NCBI GenBank assembly: GCA_964549105.1
Contig: CAZJTZ010000004.1
Location: 1-64,000 of the forward strand
Source of the DNA: Hydrogenedens sp964549105
GTDB lineage: Bacteria > Hydrogenedentota > Hydrogenedentia > Hydrogenedentales > Hydrogenedentaceae
DNA: 64,000 nt
Direction: 5' to 3'
Positions 37,109 through 45,505 of this stretch are shown here, one piece after another. The number at the start of each line of letters is the position of its first letter. Position 1 is the stretch's first letter. The notes below the pieces were generated by a model. That model saw only the letters and a program-made list of their open reading frames with translations, had not been told where the DNA came from and did not search any database. The position numbers were made by a program, and so were the translations under genes.

Positions 37109-37909
37109 TTATTCCATCTTTCTTAGAATGCAGATAAGAGATAAACCTACCGGCAATGAAAAACTTTGAATTAATTTGTTCTCTAATGAAATGAACCCTT
37201 TTAATGGGATTTCAATTATTCGTGGTACAGAAGGAAAACCTTGATAGGTCTTATTTGGATAGAATATGTCGGTAATTTTGCGAAGTATAGCAAAAGGTAG
37301 ACCCGGCATATTCCAGAAGGTTAATTTCTCAATTTGCATATTCGTTTCGTTAGCAAGCATTTCCAATTGTTTTTTTGTATATCTGCGGAAGTGCTTATTC
37401 CATCGGTCCCACGAAGAGAAGAGACAGGGATATGCAGGGACAGTCAGGAGAATGTGCCCACCATTTTTTAATACCCGTTTGCATTCGCTTATTGCCAATT
37501 TGTGGTCTTGTATGTGTTCGAGGACATCTGTCATAACAATCAAATCCATGCAGTTATCTTTGAGAGGTAGTCCTTCTCCACTATCACAAACAAATGTATT
37601 TTCTATGCCTAATTTTTTTGTGTATTCAACCGCAGTAGGCTCGTAATCTGTGCTGAATACTTGATAGCCCCATTGTCGGAATTCGCTGGATAATTTGCCT
37701 CCACCACAACCAATCTCTAACAGTGATGAAGATGACGGAGCGCAGGACTGGATAAGACGAATAATTAAGTTTCTTTTTGAGATAAACCACCAATAATCTT
37801 TTTCTGTTTCATGATGGATTGAAATCCATGTGTTTTTTGTTTTCTCGTCTCCGATTGGGGATTGACTCACGAAAATCGCTACCTTATAAGGGCAAGGGAA
37901 TATCAGCAA
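37109..37909 (-). CDS. Class I SAM-dependent methyltransferase
   Basis: A 266-residue protein with motif I LEIGCGGGKLSSEF, motif II FSTDYEP, and LIVMTDVLEHIQDHKLAI, a UbiE/bifunctional type. The C-terminal region has a YNAT-like RRYTKKQLE and hydrophobic parts that may bind a lipid or membrane. The ATG at 37909 overlaps thrS by 26 nt; a GTG at 37870 (residue 14) would avoid this and has AAGG upstream, so the true start is uncertain. Substrate unknown. Confidence 0.8.
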   Translation of the reverse strand: MLIFPCPYKVAIFVSQSPIGDEKTKNTWISIHHETEKDYWWFISKRNLIIRLIQSCAPSSSSLLEIGCGGGKLSSEFRQWGYQVFSTDYEPTAVEYTKKLGIENTFVCDSGEGLPLKDNCMDLIVMTDVLEHIQDHKLAISECKRVLKNGGHILLTVPAYPCLFSSWDRWNKHFRRYTKKQLEMLANETNMQIEKLTFWNMPGLPFAILRKITDIFYPNKTYQGFPSVPRIIEIPLKGFISLENKLIQSFSLPVGLSLICILRKME

Positions 37910-39698
37910 AATTATCCATTATCCTTTTCTGTCGCAATTGTTCAAGGGTTACAATTGCTTGTGATAATGGGACAGTAATTTGTTCTTTTACAGCGTATCT
38001 ACGCCATGTGATAGATTGATTTTGTTTTTCGCGTTCGCCTAAAACCCATATATTGGGAATTTTGCGAACGACGGCATTGCGTATTTTTTTGTTAAAGGTT
38101 TCTGTGCTATCGTCAATTTCAACACGGAAAAATTGGTTATGCAAATCGTTTTTAATCGCAGTGGCATATTCAAGCAAAGCAGGATTCACAGGAACTACCA
38201 TGATTTGGATAGGTGCTAACCAGGTTGGGAAAGCACCGCCATAAAACTCAATCAGAAAAGAGATGATACGCTCATGAGTGCTTAATGGTGCCCGGTGTAT
38301 GATATAGGGTCGCTTGGGTTGTCCGTCCTGGTCAATAAAGGTTAAATCGAACCGTTCTGACATAACAAAATCAAGTTGGCAGGTAGAAACTGTCTCTTCA
38401 CGCCCCATCAAGTTTTTCACTTGCACATCTACTTTGGGTCCGTAGAAAGCAGCTTCTCCCTTTTCCTCTTCGTAGGGTATGCCGAGGTCGTTTAATACTT
38501 GACGAGACATGTCCTCGCTACGATTCCACAACTCTTCATTAGCAACGAACTTGTCGCTGTTAGGGTCATGAAGAGACAGACGGACACGGAAATTCCCTAA
38601 ACGAAGGTGTTGATAATACCTGTCGTACATTTGCATAATTGCCACAAACTCGATTTCAACCTGTTCAAGGGTGCAATAGATATGTGCGTCGTTCATGCAC
38701 ATAGCCCGCACCCGCAATAGTCCTGAAAGAGAGCCGTGTTTCTCATAGCGAAACACATTGCCATACTCCGCCAGGCGTATAGGCAAGTCGCGATAACTAT
38801 GTAAGCGTGAGGCATAAATCTTGTGATGATGTGGGCAATTCATAGGGCGAAGGTAATACTGGTCATTTTCATCCAGAGTCATAGGCGGATACATGCTTTC
38901 CTCATAATAAGGCAGATGACCCGAACGGTAATACAAAGCAGCACGCGTGATACACGGCGTTGATACCCTCGAATAACCCGCCTTAAATTCCTCTTCCTTT
39001 GCCCATTTTTCTAATTCCTCACGGATAACCGTTCCGTTGGGTGCCCATAAAGGCAAACCCACACCAACTTCGGGGTCCTGAATAAACAAATCCAGTTCTT
39101 CGCCTAACTTGCGATGGTCCCGCTCCATGGCTAATTGTCTACGATGAAGGAAGTCTTCTAATTCGGATTTGGTAAGAAAAGCAAAACCATAGATACGGGT
39201 TAACATCGGATTTTTTTCACTACCACGCCAATAACTACCGGAGATTCGGTCTAACTTAAAAGCGTCTTTGGGCAATTCGCCTGTGTGATTAACATGAGGA
39301 CCTTCGCACATATCCACAAAAGTCCCATGCTGGAAAAAAGAAAGTCCACGAGGGTCTATTTCTTTCTTCTCCACCAACTCCTTTGCATATTCCACTTTAT
39401 AGTTCTGTCCCATTTTTTCGAGTAAGGCTATACCTTCCTCAGGACTTAAAAATTTTTGTTGAAACGGAATCTTTTCCTTGATAATTCGGCGCATACGCTC
39501 TTCAAGTTCAGATAAATCTACCTCGCCGATTGGATTATTATTAAAGTCAAAGTCGTAATAAAAACCATTCTCAACTGGTGGTCCAAACGCTAACTTTGCC
39601 TCAGGTCTCAATTCCAGAACTGCCTGTGCAAGGACATGGGCTAAGGAATGGCGAATTTTGTATAAAGTATCTTGTTGGTCTACTGATTCTTCACTCAT
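37884..39698 (-). CDS. thrS: Threonyl-tRNA synthetase without TGS domain
   Basis: A 604-residue class II synthetase. It begins at the editing domain (RHSLAHVLAQAV with the HxxxH zinc motif and FGPPVENGFYYDFDF), so the about 60-residue TGS domain of standard ThrRS is missing. The aminoacylation core has motif 2 region MNCPHHHKIY and FRYEKHGS, motif 3 near RAPLSTHERIISFLIE, and an anticodon-binding domain (PIQIMVVPVNPAL). Essential for Thr-tRNA. First gene of the thrS-methyltransferase-rlmD run. Confidence 0.95.
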   Translation of the reverse strand: MSEESVDQQDTLYKIRHSLAHVLAQAVLELRPEAKLAFGPPVENGFYYDFDFNNNPIGEVDLSELEERMRRIIKEKIPFQQKFLSPEEGIALLEKMGQNYKVEYAKELVEKKEIDPRGLSFFQHGTFVDMCEGPHVNHTGELPKDAFKLDRISGSYWRGSEKNPMLTRIYGFAFLTKSELEDFLHRRQLAMERDHRKLGEELDLFIQDPEVGVGLPLWAPNGTVIREELEKWAKEEEFKAGYSRVSTPCITRAALYYRSGHLPYYEESMYPPMTLDENDQYYLRPMNCPHHHKIYASRLHSYRDLPIRLAEYGNVFRYEKHGSLSGLLRVRAMCMNDAHIYCTLEQVEIEFVAIMQMYDRYYQHLRLGNFRVRLSLHDPNSDKFVANEELWNRSEDMSRQVLNDLGIPYEEEKGEAAFYGPKVDVQVKNLMGREETVSTCQLDFVMSERFDLTFIDQDGQPKRPYIIHRAPLSTHERIISFLIEFYGGAFPTWLAPIQIMVVPVNPALLEYATAIKNDLHNQFFRVEIDDSTETFNKKIRNAVVRKIPNIWVLGEREKQNQSITWRRYAVKEQITVPLSQAIVTLEQLRQKRIMDNFADIPLPL

Positions 39699-39807
39699 AG
39701 AAAAAAACCTTTTTATTAGATAGGAAATGTTTCTTTTAATCGGATTGACCTATATTTTAATCCATATTGATAATGATTGGCAAAGATAAGTGTTTTTTTC
39801 TGGTTGA

Positions 39808-40638
39808 CTATAAATCTCGGATTTTGCAGATAGTTTCGTAGATTTTTTCTGTGGACACTGTTTTACTTGTGAATGGATATACATGAGGACCTAATGGTTT
39901 CCATATTTCAGGATTAGTAGAATGGAAAAGAACAACAGTTTTAATTCCTATTGCACCTGCAAGATGGGATATTCCACTATCGTTTCCAATATATACAGAA
40001 GCACCTGCTAAAAATTCTGCTAATTTTACGAGTTCCATTTGTGGAAGGGTAGGAACCGTTTGCGGAACGGAGATATTTTCTTCCGCAGGACCCAAACACC
40101 AGCGAACAGGCAGGTTGCTTTCTAACAATTTATTCGTTAATTCGATAAAAAATTCAGTAGGCATGTTTTTCTTTGGACTGCCACTTCCCGGATGAATGAT
40201 AATTTCCCTATGCTTCCATTCGGTTTTAATAGGTAGGATGAAATCTTTATAAGAAGGGAGACCGAAACAATGAAGGTAATAATCCGAAGCATGCCGTTTC
40301 CAATCATCAGGAGGCGTTCCAGCGAAGGTATAGACATTTTGTACACCCATGTTCCTTGCAGCCTTTACAAAAATATCACCGTCACGCATGAAAAAATAGG
40401 CAATGTCAAATTCCATTAAGAAGTTTCTCAATTGTTCCGATGGTGAAGTGAAAAATGAGGCAAAATCAACATCATCAGGGGAGTAGGTTTTCTTTACCCA
40501 TCCAACTTTTTCTAATAGTGCTATTCGTTCTTTATAGCCAACAACAAAGACATCCCCTTTCTCTGCCAATTTCTTTATAGCAGGTGCAATTAATATTGTG
40601 TCACCTATTGCTCCAAAAAATACTACTAATTGCTTCAT
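39808..40638 (-). CDS. Glycosyltransferase family 9 (heptosyltransferase-like)
   Basis: A 276-residue GT-B enzyme: N-terminal FFGAIGDTILIAPAIKKLAE, C-terminal EIIIHPGSGSPKKNMPTEFF and YIGNDSGISHLAGAIGIKTV, typical of heptosyltransferases (WaaC/F). Probably adds a heptose or related sugar to lipopolysaccharide. With the heptose-kinase-like gene at 42.1-43.2 kb it suggests heptose-containing surface glycan; inference. Confidence 0.85.
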   Translation of the reverse strand: MKQLVVFFGAIGDTILIAPAIKKLAEKGDVFVVGYKERIALLEKVGWVKKTYSPDDVDFASFFTSPSEQLRNFLMEFDIAYFFMRDGDIFVKAARNMGVQNVYTFAGTPPDDWKRHASDYYLHCFGLPSYKDFILPIKTEWKHREIIIHPGSGSPKKNMPTEFFIELTNKLLESNLPVRWCLGPAEENISVPQTVPTLPQMELVKLAEFLAGASVYIGNDSGISHLAGAIGIKTVVLFHSTNPEIWKPLGPHVYPFTSKTVSTEKIYETICKIRDL

Positions 40639-41011
40639 AGTTTTCTCTCTTTAGAATTTTTTAATAATTATAAAAATAAAGAGAAATTGAAATGTATATG
40701 TTTTTTATTTTATTGCGAAAAAAGTCAATACTAACATCTCAACCGAATAATAAATAACATTACTAAAAGGTCGGTTTTAATTATAAGGATTTAACCGCAA
40801 AGGACGTCAAGAAGACGCCAGGACTGCAAAGGGGAGATGGTCATTCAGAGAGTTTCCATAGGGGGATATGGAACTCTCTCTGTTGAAGGGGATTAAAACC
40901 TCCAATCTATTATTTCGAGCAAAGCGAAAAAATTCTTAATTTTTTAATGGACAGGTGTGTGGTAGAATAACAAATGGTTTTGAACGCATAAGAAAGAAGA
41001 GGAATATCTGT
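40639..41011. other. Intergenic gap with an inverted repeat
   Basis: No gene seen. A long hairpin lies at 40846-40882: CAGAGAGTT(T)CCATA and TATGGAACTCTCTCTG pair over about 14 bp with one bulge around a GGGGGA loop. Upstream is a short stretch rich in GCAAAGG/GACG words (40794-40835). A GTG-started frame at 40955 joins the following gene but has no SD. Confidence 0.45.
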
Positions 41012-41467
41012 ATGCAGGATTCATTTGCTATTGAGGTTGAATTGAAGCAAGGAGAAGAAAAGGATTATTTAGAGAAGTTGCGTAATTTTTTTATGAATAG
41101 GGGTTTTATCGTGGAACGGGAATGGGAAGGAGAGATGGACTTGTTTCGTCCTATTCCGAGTAAAGGTAAAAGAGAAGCAGTTATGTATCCATTTATTAAT
41201 AAGGTTCATCTTCAATTGGGAGAAGGTAAAGTCATGGTCAACTGTTCTACGAAACCTTATGTTCGGACTCGGTCTTTGTTGCTTTATGTCAGCCCTACGA
41301 TAGATATAATTGTTCTTATTTTATTATGGTTTTTTATTAAACAAAAAGTAGTGTTATTGGCGGTACTTTTTTTTATGCTACTTGGACATGTTCTGATTTA
41401 TTTCATTTTGAATATGCAATACGAGCAAATGATAAGTTCCTTAGCCAAAGAAGTTCAAAATTTATGA
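41012..41467 (+). CDS. Small membrane protein, unknown
   Basis: With the ATG at 41012 (SD GAGG) the protein has about 151 residues; an alternative GTG at 40955 adds 19. A cytoplasmic alpha/beta N-terminal region (about 1-90, FAIEVELKQGEEKDYLEKL) precedes two membrane helices (about 90-130) and a short tail. Family not recognised. Followed by an HD hydrolase gene on the same strand. Confidence 0.6.
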   Translation: MQDSFAIEVELKQGEEKDYLEKLRNFFMNRGFIVEREWEGEMDLFRPIPSKGKREAVMYPFINKVHLQLGEGKVMVNCSTKPYVRTRSLLLYVSPTIDIIVLILLWFFIKQKVVLLAVLFFMLLGHVLIYFILNMQYEQMISSLAKEVQNL

Positions 41468-41517
41468 ATTGGTGTGGCGTTTCTGTTTTCTTGTGAATGG
41501 ATTGAAGGAGTATCTCT

Positions 41518-42096
41518 ATGGACGAATTTTGTGCAAAGGTATTAAATCTTTTTAAGGAAATACATCCGTTGGACCGTGTGCCGAGAGCAGGATTTTTGTT
41601 GCGAGGTGTTTCTGTCCCTGAATCAGTATCAGCACATAGCCATTTTTTGAGTCTACTTGCATTAGTAGTTGTGGAGCAATATCCTGAACAATGGGATGAG
41701 AATAAGGTGTTGGCGATGGCGATAGTTCATGACCTGGCAGAAGCAAAAATGATGGATATTCCTATGCCTATAATACAGAAATATTTTCCTGACGAAAAAT
41801 CAGATGCAGAGCAGTCAGTTTTTGAGAAACTTATGGAAGGTTTTCCATCAAAGTATTTAGAATTACATCGTGAGTTTCATGAGGTATCTTCACCTGAAGC
41901 GAGGTTGGTTCGAGGTTTAGATAAGGTGCAAATGATGTTGAAAGTACTGAACTATGAGCGGGAACATCAAGGGGATTTAAGTGAGTTCTGGGAAAACCCA
42001 AAGAATTTTTGCGATTATGGGGTCGAGTTAACCAAAAAATTGTTCCTTGCTATTTGCGAATATGCAGGGAAAAATTGTCCAATTGAAACTCGTTAA
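41518..42096 (+). CDS. HD-domain nucleotidase-like hydrolase (YfbR/HDDC2-like)
   Basis: A 192-residue HD phosphohydrolase: PESVSAHSHFLSLLAL supplies the first His, MAIVHDLAEAKMMDI the HD pair, and RGLDKVQMMLKVL the last Asp. The overall layout resembles YfbR and HDDC2 5'-deoxynucleotidases. SD AAGGAG is upstream of the ATG. Function in nucleotide pool cleaning is inferred. Confidence 0.8.
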   Translation: MDEFCAKVLNLFKEIHPLDRVPRAGFLLRGVSVPESVSAHSHFLSLLALVVVEQYPEQWDENKVLAMAIVHDLAEAKMMDIPMPIIQKYFPDEKSDAEQSVFEKLMEGFPSKYLELHREFHEVSSPEARLVRGLDKVQMMLKVLNYEREHQGDLSEFWENPKNFCDYGVELTKKLFLAICEYAGKNCPIETR

Positions 42097-42099
42097 AGA

Positions 42100-43161
42100 T
42101 TATTCGGTATCCAGAGTTTTTGAGAACCATCGGCGTATACCCCTACGAGAAAGATAGATGGGGATAATCTGTAGATTTGGGTCCAGTTCAAATAGTGCCT
42201 TTTTAAAAATTCTCTTGTTTTTATTATGTTCGTCAAATAAAAGGGTTAGAGACCCTCCTTCTCCACCTGCACCATTGACTTTCCATCCTATAGCACCGTG
42301 TTGTTTTGCCAGTGGAATTATTTGTTTTGCAGTATCGGACACAAGGGAAGGGTGTAGAGCCATTTGTCCCTCAGTATTTTGTATCATGGCTTTTGCAAAG
42401 GCATTAAAATCGCCTTCATAGAGGGCGTTTTTCCCGTTATGAGCAGAGTTTCTCAATATATCCAGAATGCTTTTGTCGCTGTTAGGCTGTTCTAATTTAT
42501 GGATAACCTGTTTATGGACATCGCTGGAAGAATGAGTTTTGCCGAGATAGATTAGCATAAGTCGCCGTTCTAATTCCCACCAGATAGAATTGGGTAATAG
42601 GATAGGGGATACAGATGCGTGTGGATATTGAAACATCTCAATAAAGTTTATTCCCCCATAACTCGCGCAAAGTTGGTCTTGAATCCCGCATTGGAGTCCC
42701 AGTTTTTCTGTTTCGACACGATGCGCAAGGGAAGCAAGTTCGTGTGAAGTGTGTTGCCCTGGCGTAAGCATGTCAAGGGCACCCAGCAAAGCCACACTAA
42801 TTGACGCCGAAGTTCCTGTGGAACAACCTGCGGGTGCTTCTGAAAAAAGGTTTATTTCAAAGGATAGGTTTTTGGGTAAATTCATAATGTCAATACATGC
42901 TTCCAGAAGGGGATGTTTGTCATATTCGCTGAAATGGTTTTGGAGTGCATATCGTTCTCCAAAGTTTTCTACATCTAAAATAATCTCTGACCTGTCTTGA
43001 TGTTCAGTTTCATAAACATAAATCTGAACTTCTGCATAAGGATAGACGCCTATATTTAATACAGCACCGTATTCTGCAAACCAGGTATCTGTCCATCCGC
43101 CCAAATCACATATTCGGATAGGAGCCGTAGCATTAATTACATGACGAAGTTTTTTATCCAT
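42100..43161 (-). CDS. GHMP kinase, heptose 7-phosphate kinase-like
   Basis: A GHMP-superfamily kinase with TAPIRICDLGGWTDTWFAEY near the N-terminus (substrate loop of HddA/fucokinase-like kinases), APAGCSTGTSASISVALLGA (ATP loop) and GAIGWKVNGAGGEGG. I use the ATG at 43161 with AAAGGA upstream, giving 353 residues; the upstream ATG at 43209 would overlap murB and is unlikely. Substrate may be D-glycero-D-manno-heptose 7-phosphate. Ends 3 nt from the convergent HD gene. Confidence 0.82.
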   Translation of the reverse strand: MDKKLRHVINATAPIRICDLGGWTDTWFAEYGAVLNIGVYPYAEVQIYVYETEHQDRSEIILDVENFGERYALQNHFSEYDKHPLLEACIDIMNLPKNLSFEINLFSEAPAGCSTGTSASISVALLGALDMLTPGQHTSHELASLAHRVETEKLGLQCGIQDQLCASYGGINFIEMFQYPHASVSPILLPNSIWWELERRLMLIYLGKTHSSSDVHKQVIHKLEQPNSDKSILDILRNSAHNGKNALYEGDFNAFAKAMIQNTEGQMALHPSLVSDTAKQIIPLAKQHGAIGWKVNGAGGEGGSLTLLFDEHNKNKRIFKKALFELDPNLQIIPIYLSRRGIRRWFSKTLDTE

Positions 43162-43166
43162 GATGA

Positions 43167-44126
43167 TTATCCTTTGTTTGTGGTTTGGTGAGGACAATAT
43201 TGTAAGCAACCATCTTCAAACAGGATGCGTACCTCTTCTTCGAGGATTATCCCAAATTTCTCTTTTACCTTTGTCTTTGCGAGTTGGATTAATGAAAACA
43301 CATCATCAAACTTCGCATTGTTCTCGTTAACAATAAAATTGGCGTGGACAGGACTGATGATAGCACCTCCATACCTTGTTCCTTTTAACCCGCATTCTTC
43401 AATCAGTTTTCCTGCGTGAGTTCCGGATGGATTTTTGAATACACTGCCGCAACAATGTCCCTGCGGTTGTTTCTCTTTCCTGCGGTTAATATAGTGCTCA
43501 TAAATGAGGTTTTGATTTGTATTCGCCTTTTTGAAATGGAAAATAGCACTTAATATTACATCTTTATTTGAACAGAAGGTCTGGGAACGATAACTATAAA
43601 GTTCAGGTTTTATATAAATTTCTTTTTTCCCATTAGGGGTTAGCAGGGACACACTTTCAACCCAATCACAGATGCAGCCATTGACCGTTCCAGCATTCAT
43701 ATAGAGGGCACCACCCACACTTCCGGGAATTCCCGTAAGTGCACCTACCCCTTCATAATTATTTTTTAGTAGCACTTCTTTCACTATCCAATTAAGTTCT
43801 ATTCCACTACTAACAAAATATCTATCATCCCCTAATTCCTTAAATTTCTTAAATTGTGATGTGAATAAGATAACTCCGCGAAAACCTTTATCGGAGATGA
43901 GAATATTTGTTCCACCCCCAAGAACGAAATGTGGACAGGAAGTTGTTTTTAATAATGAATATGCCTGCTCCGTTTCCTCTTCATTTTTTGGGATAAGGAC
44001 AAAATCAGCAGTGCCTCCAATATTGTAATAAGTATGTGGAGCAAGTGGATAGTTTGTGAGACAAAAAGGTAAAGAGAGCAGTTCCTTTTCAAAGGTTTTT
44101 TTATTATAAGGTTCTTTGATGGACAT
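43167..44126 (-). CDS. murB: UDP-N-acetylenolpyruvoylglucosamine reductase
   Basis: A 319-residue FAD enzyme of peptidoglycan synthesis. FAD-binding LGGGTNILISDKGFRG, ALTGIPGSVGGALYMNAGTV, SYRSQTF, catalytic-acid region CCGSVFKNPSGTHAGKLIEE and C-terminal GIILEEEVRILFE. It reduces the enolpyruvyl ether to UDP-MurNAc. No other mur genes are adjacent. Starts 113 nt from the divergent isomerase gene. Confidence 0.95.
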   Translation of the reverse strand: MSIKEPYNKKTFEKELLSLPFCLTNYPLAPHTYYNIGGTADFVLIPKNEEETEQAYSLLKTTSCPHFVLGGGTNILISDKGFRGVILFTSQFKKFKELGDDRYFVSSGIELNWIVKEVLLKNNYEGVGALTGIPGSVGGALYMNAGTVNGCICDWVESVSLLTPNGKKEIYIKPELYSYRSQTFCSNKDVILSAIFHFKKANTNQNLIYEHYINRRKEKQPQGHCCGSVFKNPSGTHAGKLIEECGLKGTRYGGAIISPVHANFIVNENNAKFDDVFSLIQLAKTKVKEKFGIILEEEVRILFEDGCLQYCPHQTTNKG

Positions 44127-44239
44127 TGTAAGTTTAAATTTAGTTTTTGCCTTTGATAATTTAAAAAGTATATGCTACAAAAATAAACCATTTAATTATA
44201 CAAAAAAATAAAAAATAAATTTTATGGAGGTTTAGACTT

Positions 44240-45319
44240 ATGGCTACAAAGAAGAGCAATTGTAATGTTGAATGTGCACAGGGCGTATATAGGTTTTCTT
44301 TTGGTCCATGGAATATTGATGAGGGTGCTGACCCGTTTGGTCCTCCTGTTCGCAAACCTGAACCGTTAGCCAAAAAGATAAAAATAGCAAAACAATTGGG
44401 CTTTGACGGGATGCAGTTTCATGATGACGATGCCGTGCCTGATATAGACAATAAAACGAGTGCACAGATAGAGAAGGAAGCCAGACAGGTGAAGAAGATG
44501 TTAGATAATGAAGGTCTGGTTGCCGAGTTTGTTGCACCTCGTTTATGGTTTTCACCTAAAACGATTGATGGTGCGTATACAAGCAATGACCCTGCATGTC
44601 GTAAATATGCGATAGAGCGGTCAAAAAAAGCGATTGATATAATGAATTTTTTAGGCACTCATAATTTAGTTCTCTGGTTAGCGCGAGAAGGGACATATAT
44701 TCGTGAGAGCAAAAATGTTCGAGTGGCAGTCCTCCAGATTCGTGACGCCATTAACGAAATGCTTGCCTATGACAAACAGGTTACCGTGCTGATTGAGCCG
44801 AAACCTAATGAGCCTGTAGATAGTGCGATAATCCCAACGGTAGGACATGCCCTTGGTTTATCATATATTACGGATGACCCTGCACGGGTTTGCTGCCTTA
44901 TAGAAACGGCTCATTCCATTTTAGCGGGGTTAGACCCAGCAGACGATATGGCTTATGCTCTGGCTCATAAAAAATTAAGAAGTGTCCATCTCAATGACCA
45001 GGGTGGATTGAAATTTGACCAGGACAAATCCTTTGGTTCTTATAACCTTCGTCGGGCTTTTAACCAGGTGCGAGTATTGGAAGAGTATGGGTATGGAAGG
45101 AACGGCGAATGGATTGGACTGGATGTTAAGACGATGCGAACACAAAAGCAAGCAGTCAATACAAAACATCTAAGAAACAGCCTCGCTACCTTTAAAATGT
45201 TAGTTGAAAAAGTCAGAGCCATGGATAAAAATCTGGTATCGAAGTTTATTTCGGAGCGGGATTATGAAGAATTAGACCGCTATATCCTTTGCCTGTTAAT
45301 GGGTGTAAAATATAGCTAG
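44240..45319 (+). CDS. Xylose-isomerase-like sugar isomerase
   Basis: A 359-residue TIM barrel with features of XylA: RFSFGPWNIDEGADPFGPP, MQFHDDDAVPD, VLIEPKPNEPVD and SVHLNDQGGLKFDQDKSFG, which carry the metal and substrate residues. The hallmark WGGREG is WLAREG here, so substrate preference may differ from xylose. SD GGAGG is 10 nt before the ATG. Divergent from murB. Confidence 0.85.
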   Translation: MATKKSNCNVECAQGVYRFSFGPWNIDEGADPFGPPVRKPEPLAKKIKIAKQLGFDGMQFHDDDAVPDIDNKTSAQIEKEARQVKKMLDNEGLVAEFVAPRLWFSPKTIDGAYTSNDPACRKYAIERSKKAIDIMNFLGTHNLVLWLAREGTYIRESKNVRVAVLQIRDAINEMLAYDKQVTVLIEPKPNEPVDSAIIPTVGHALGLSYITDDPARVCCLIETAHSILAGLDPADDMAYALAHKKLRSVHLNDQGGLKFDQDKSFGSYNLRRAFNQVRVLEEYGYGRNGEWIGLDVKTMRTQKQAVNTKHLRNSLATFKMLVEKVRAMDKNLVSKFISERDYEELDRYILCLLMGVKYS

Positions 45320-45505
45320 TTTTGTAGATGGAATGCCAATTCGAGTAAATTTTTAAAGTTTATTTGTAATATTATTGTTTGAATAAATAGGGGTTTATAA
45401 TTTTTTTGTTTCCCAGTAGGGTTCTGTATTATTATAAAAAAAGATAATGTTATCGAGTTTTTAGAATTATATTGGGAATATTTTGAAATGGATATGAAAA
45501 CATAG

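Noticed and set aside
43162..43209. Upstream ATG at 43209 for the GHMP kinase
   Set aside because: It would overlap murB by 43 nt, and the ATG at 43161 has a good SD.
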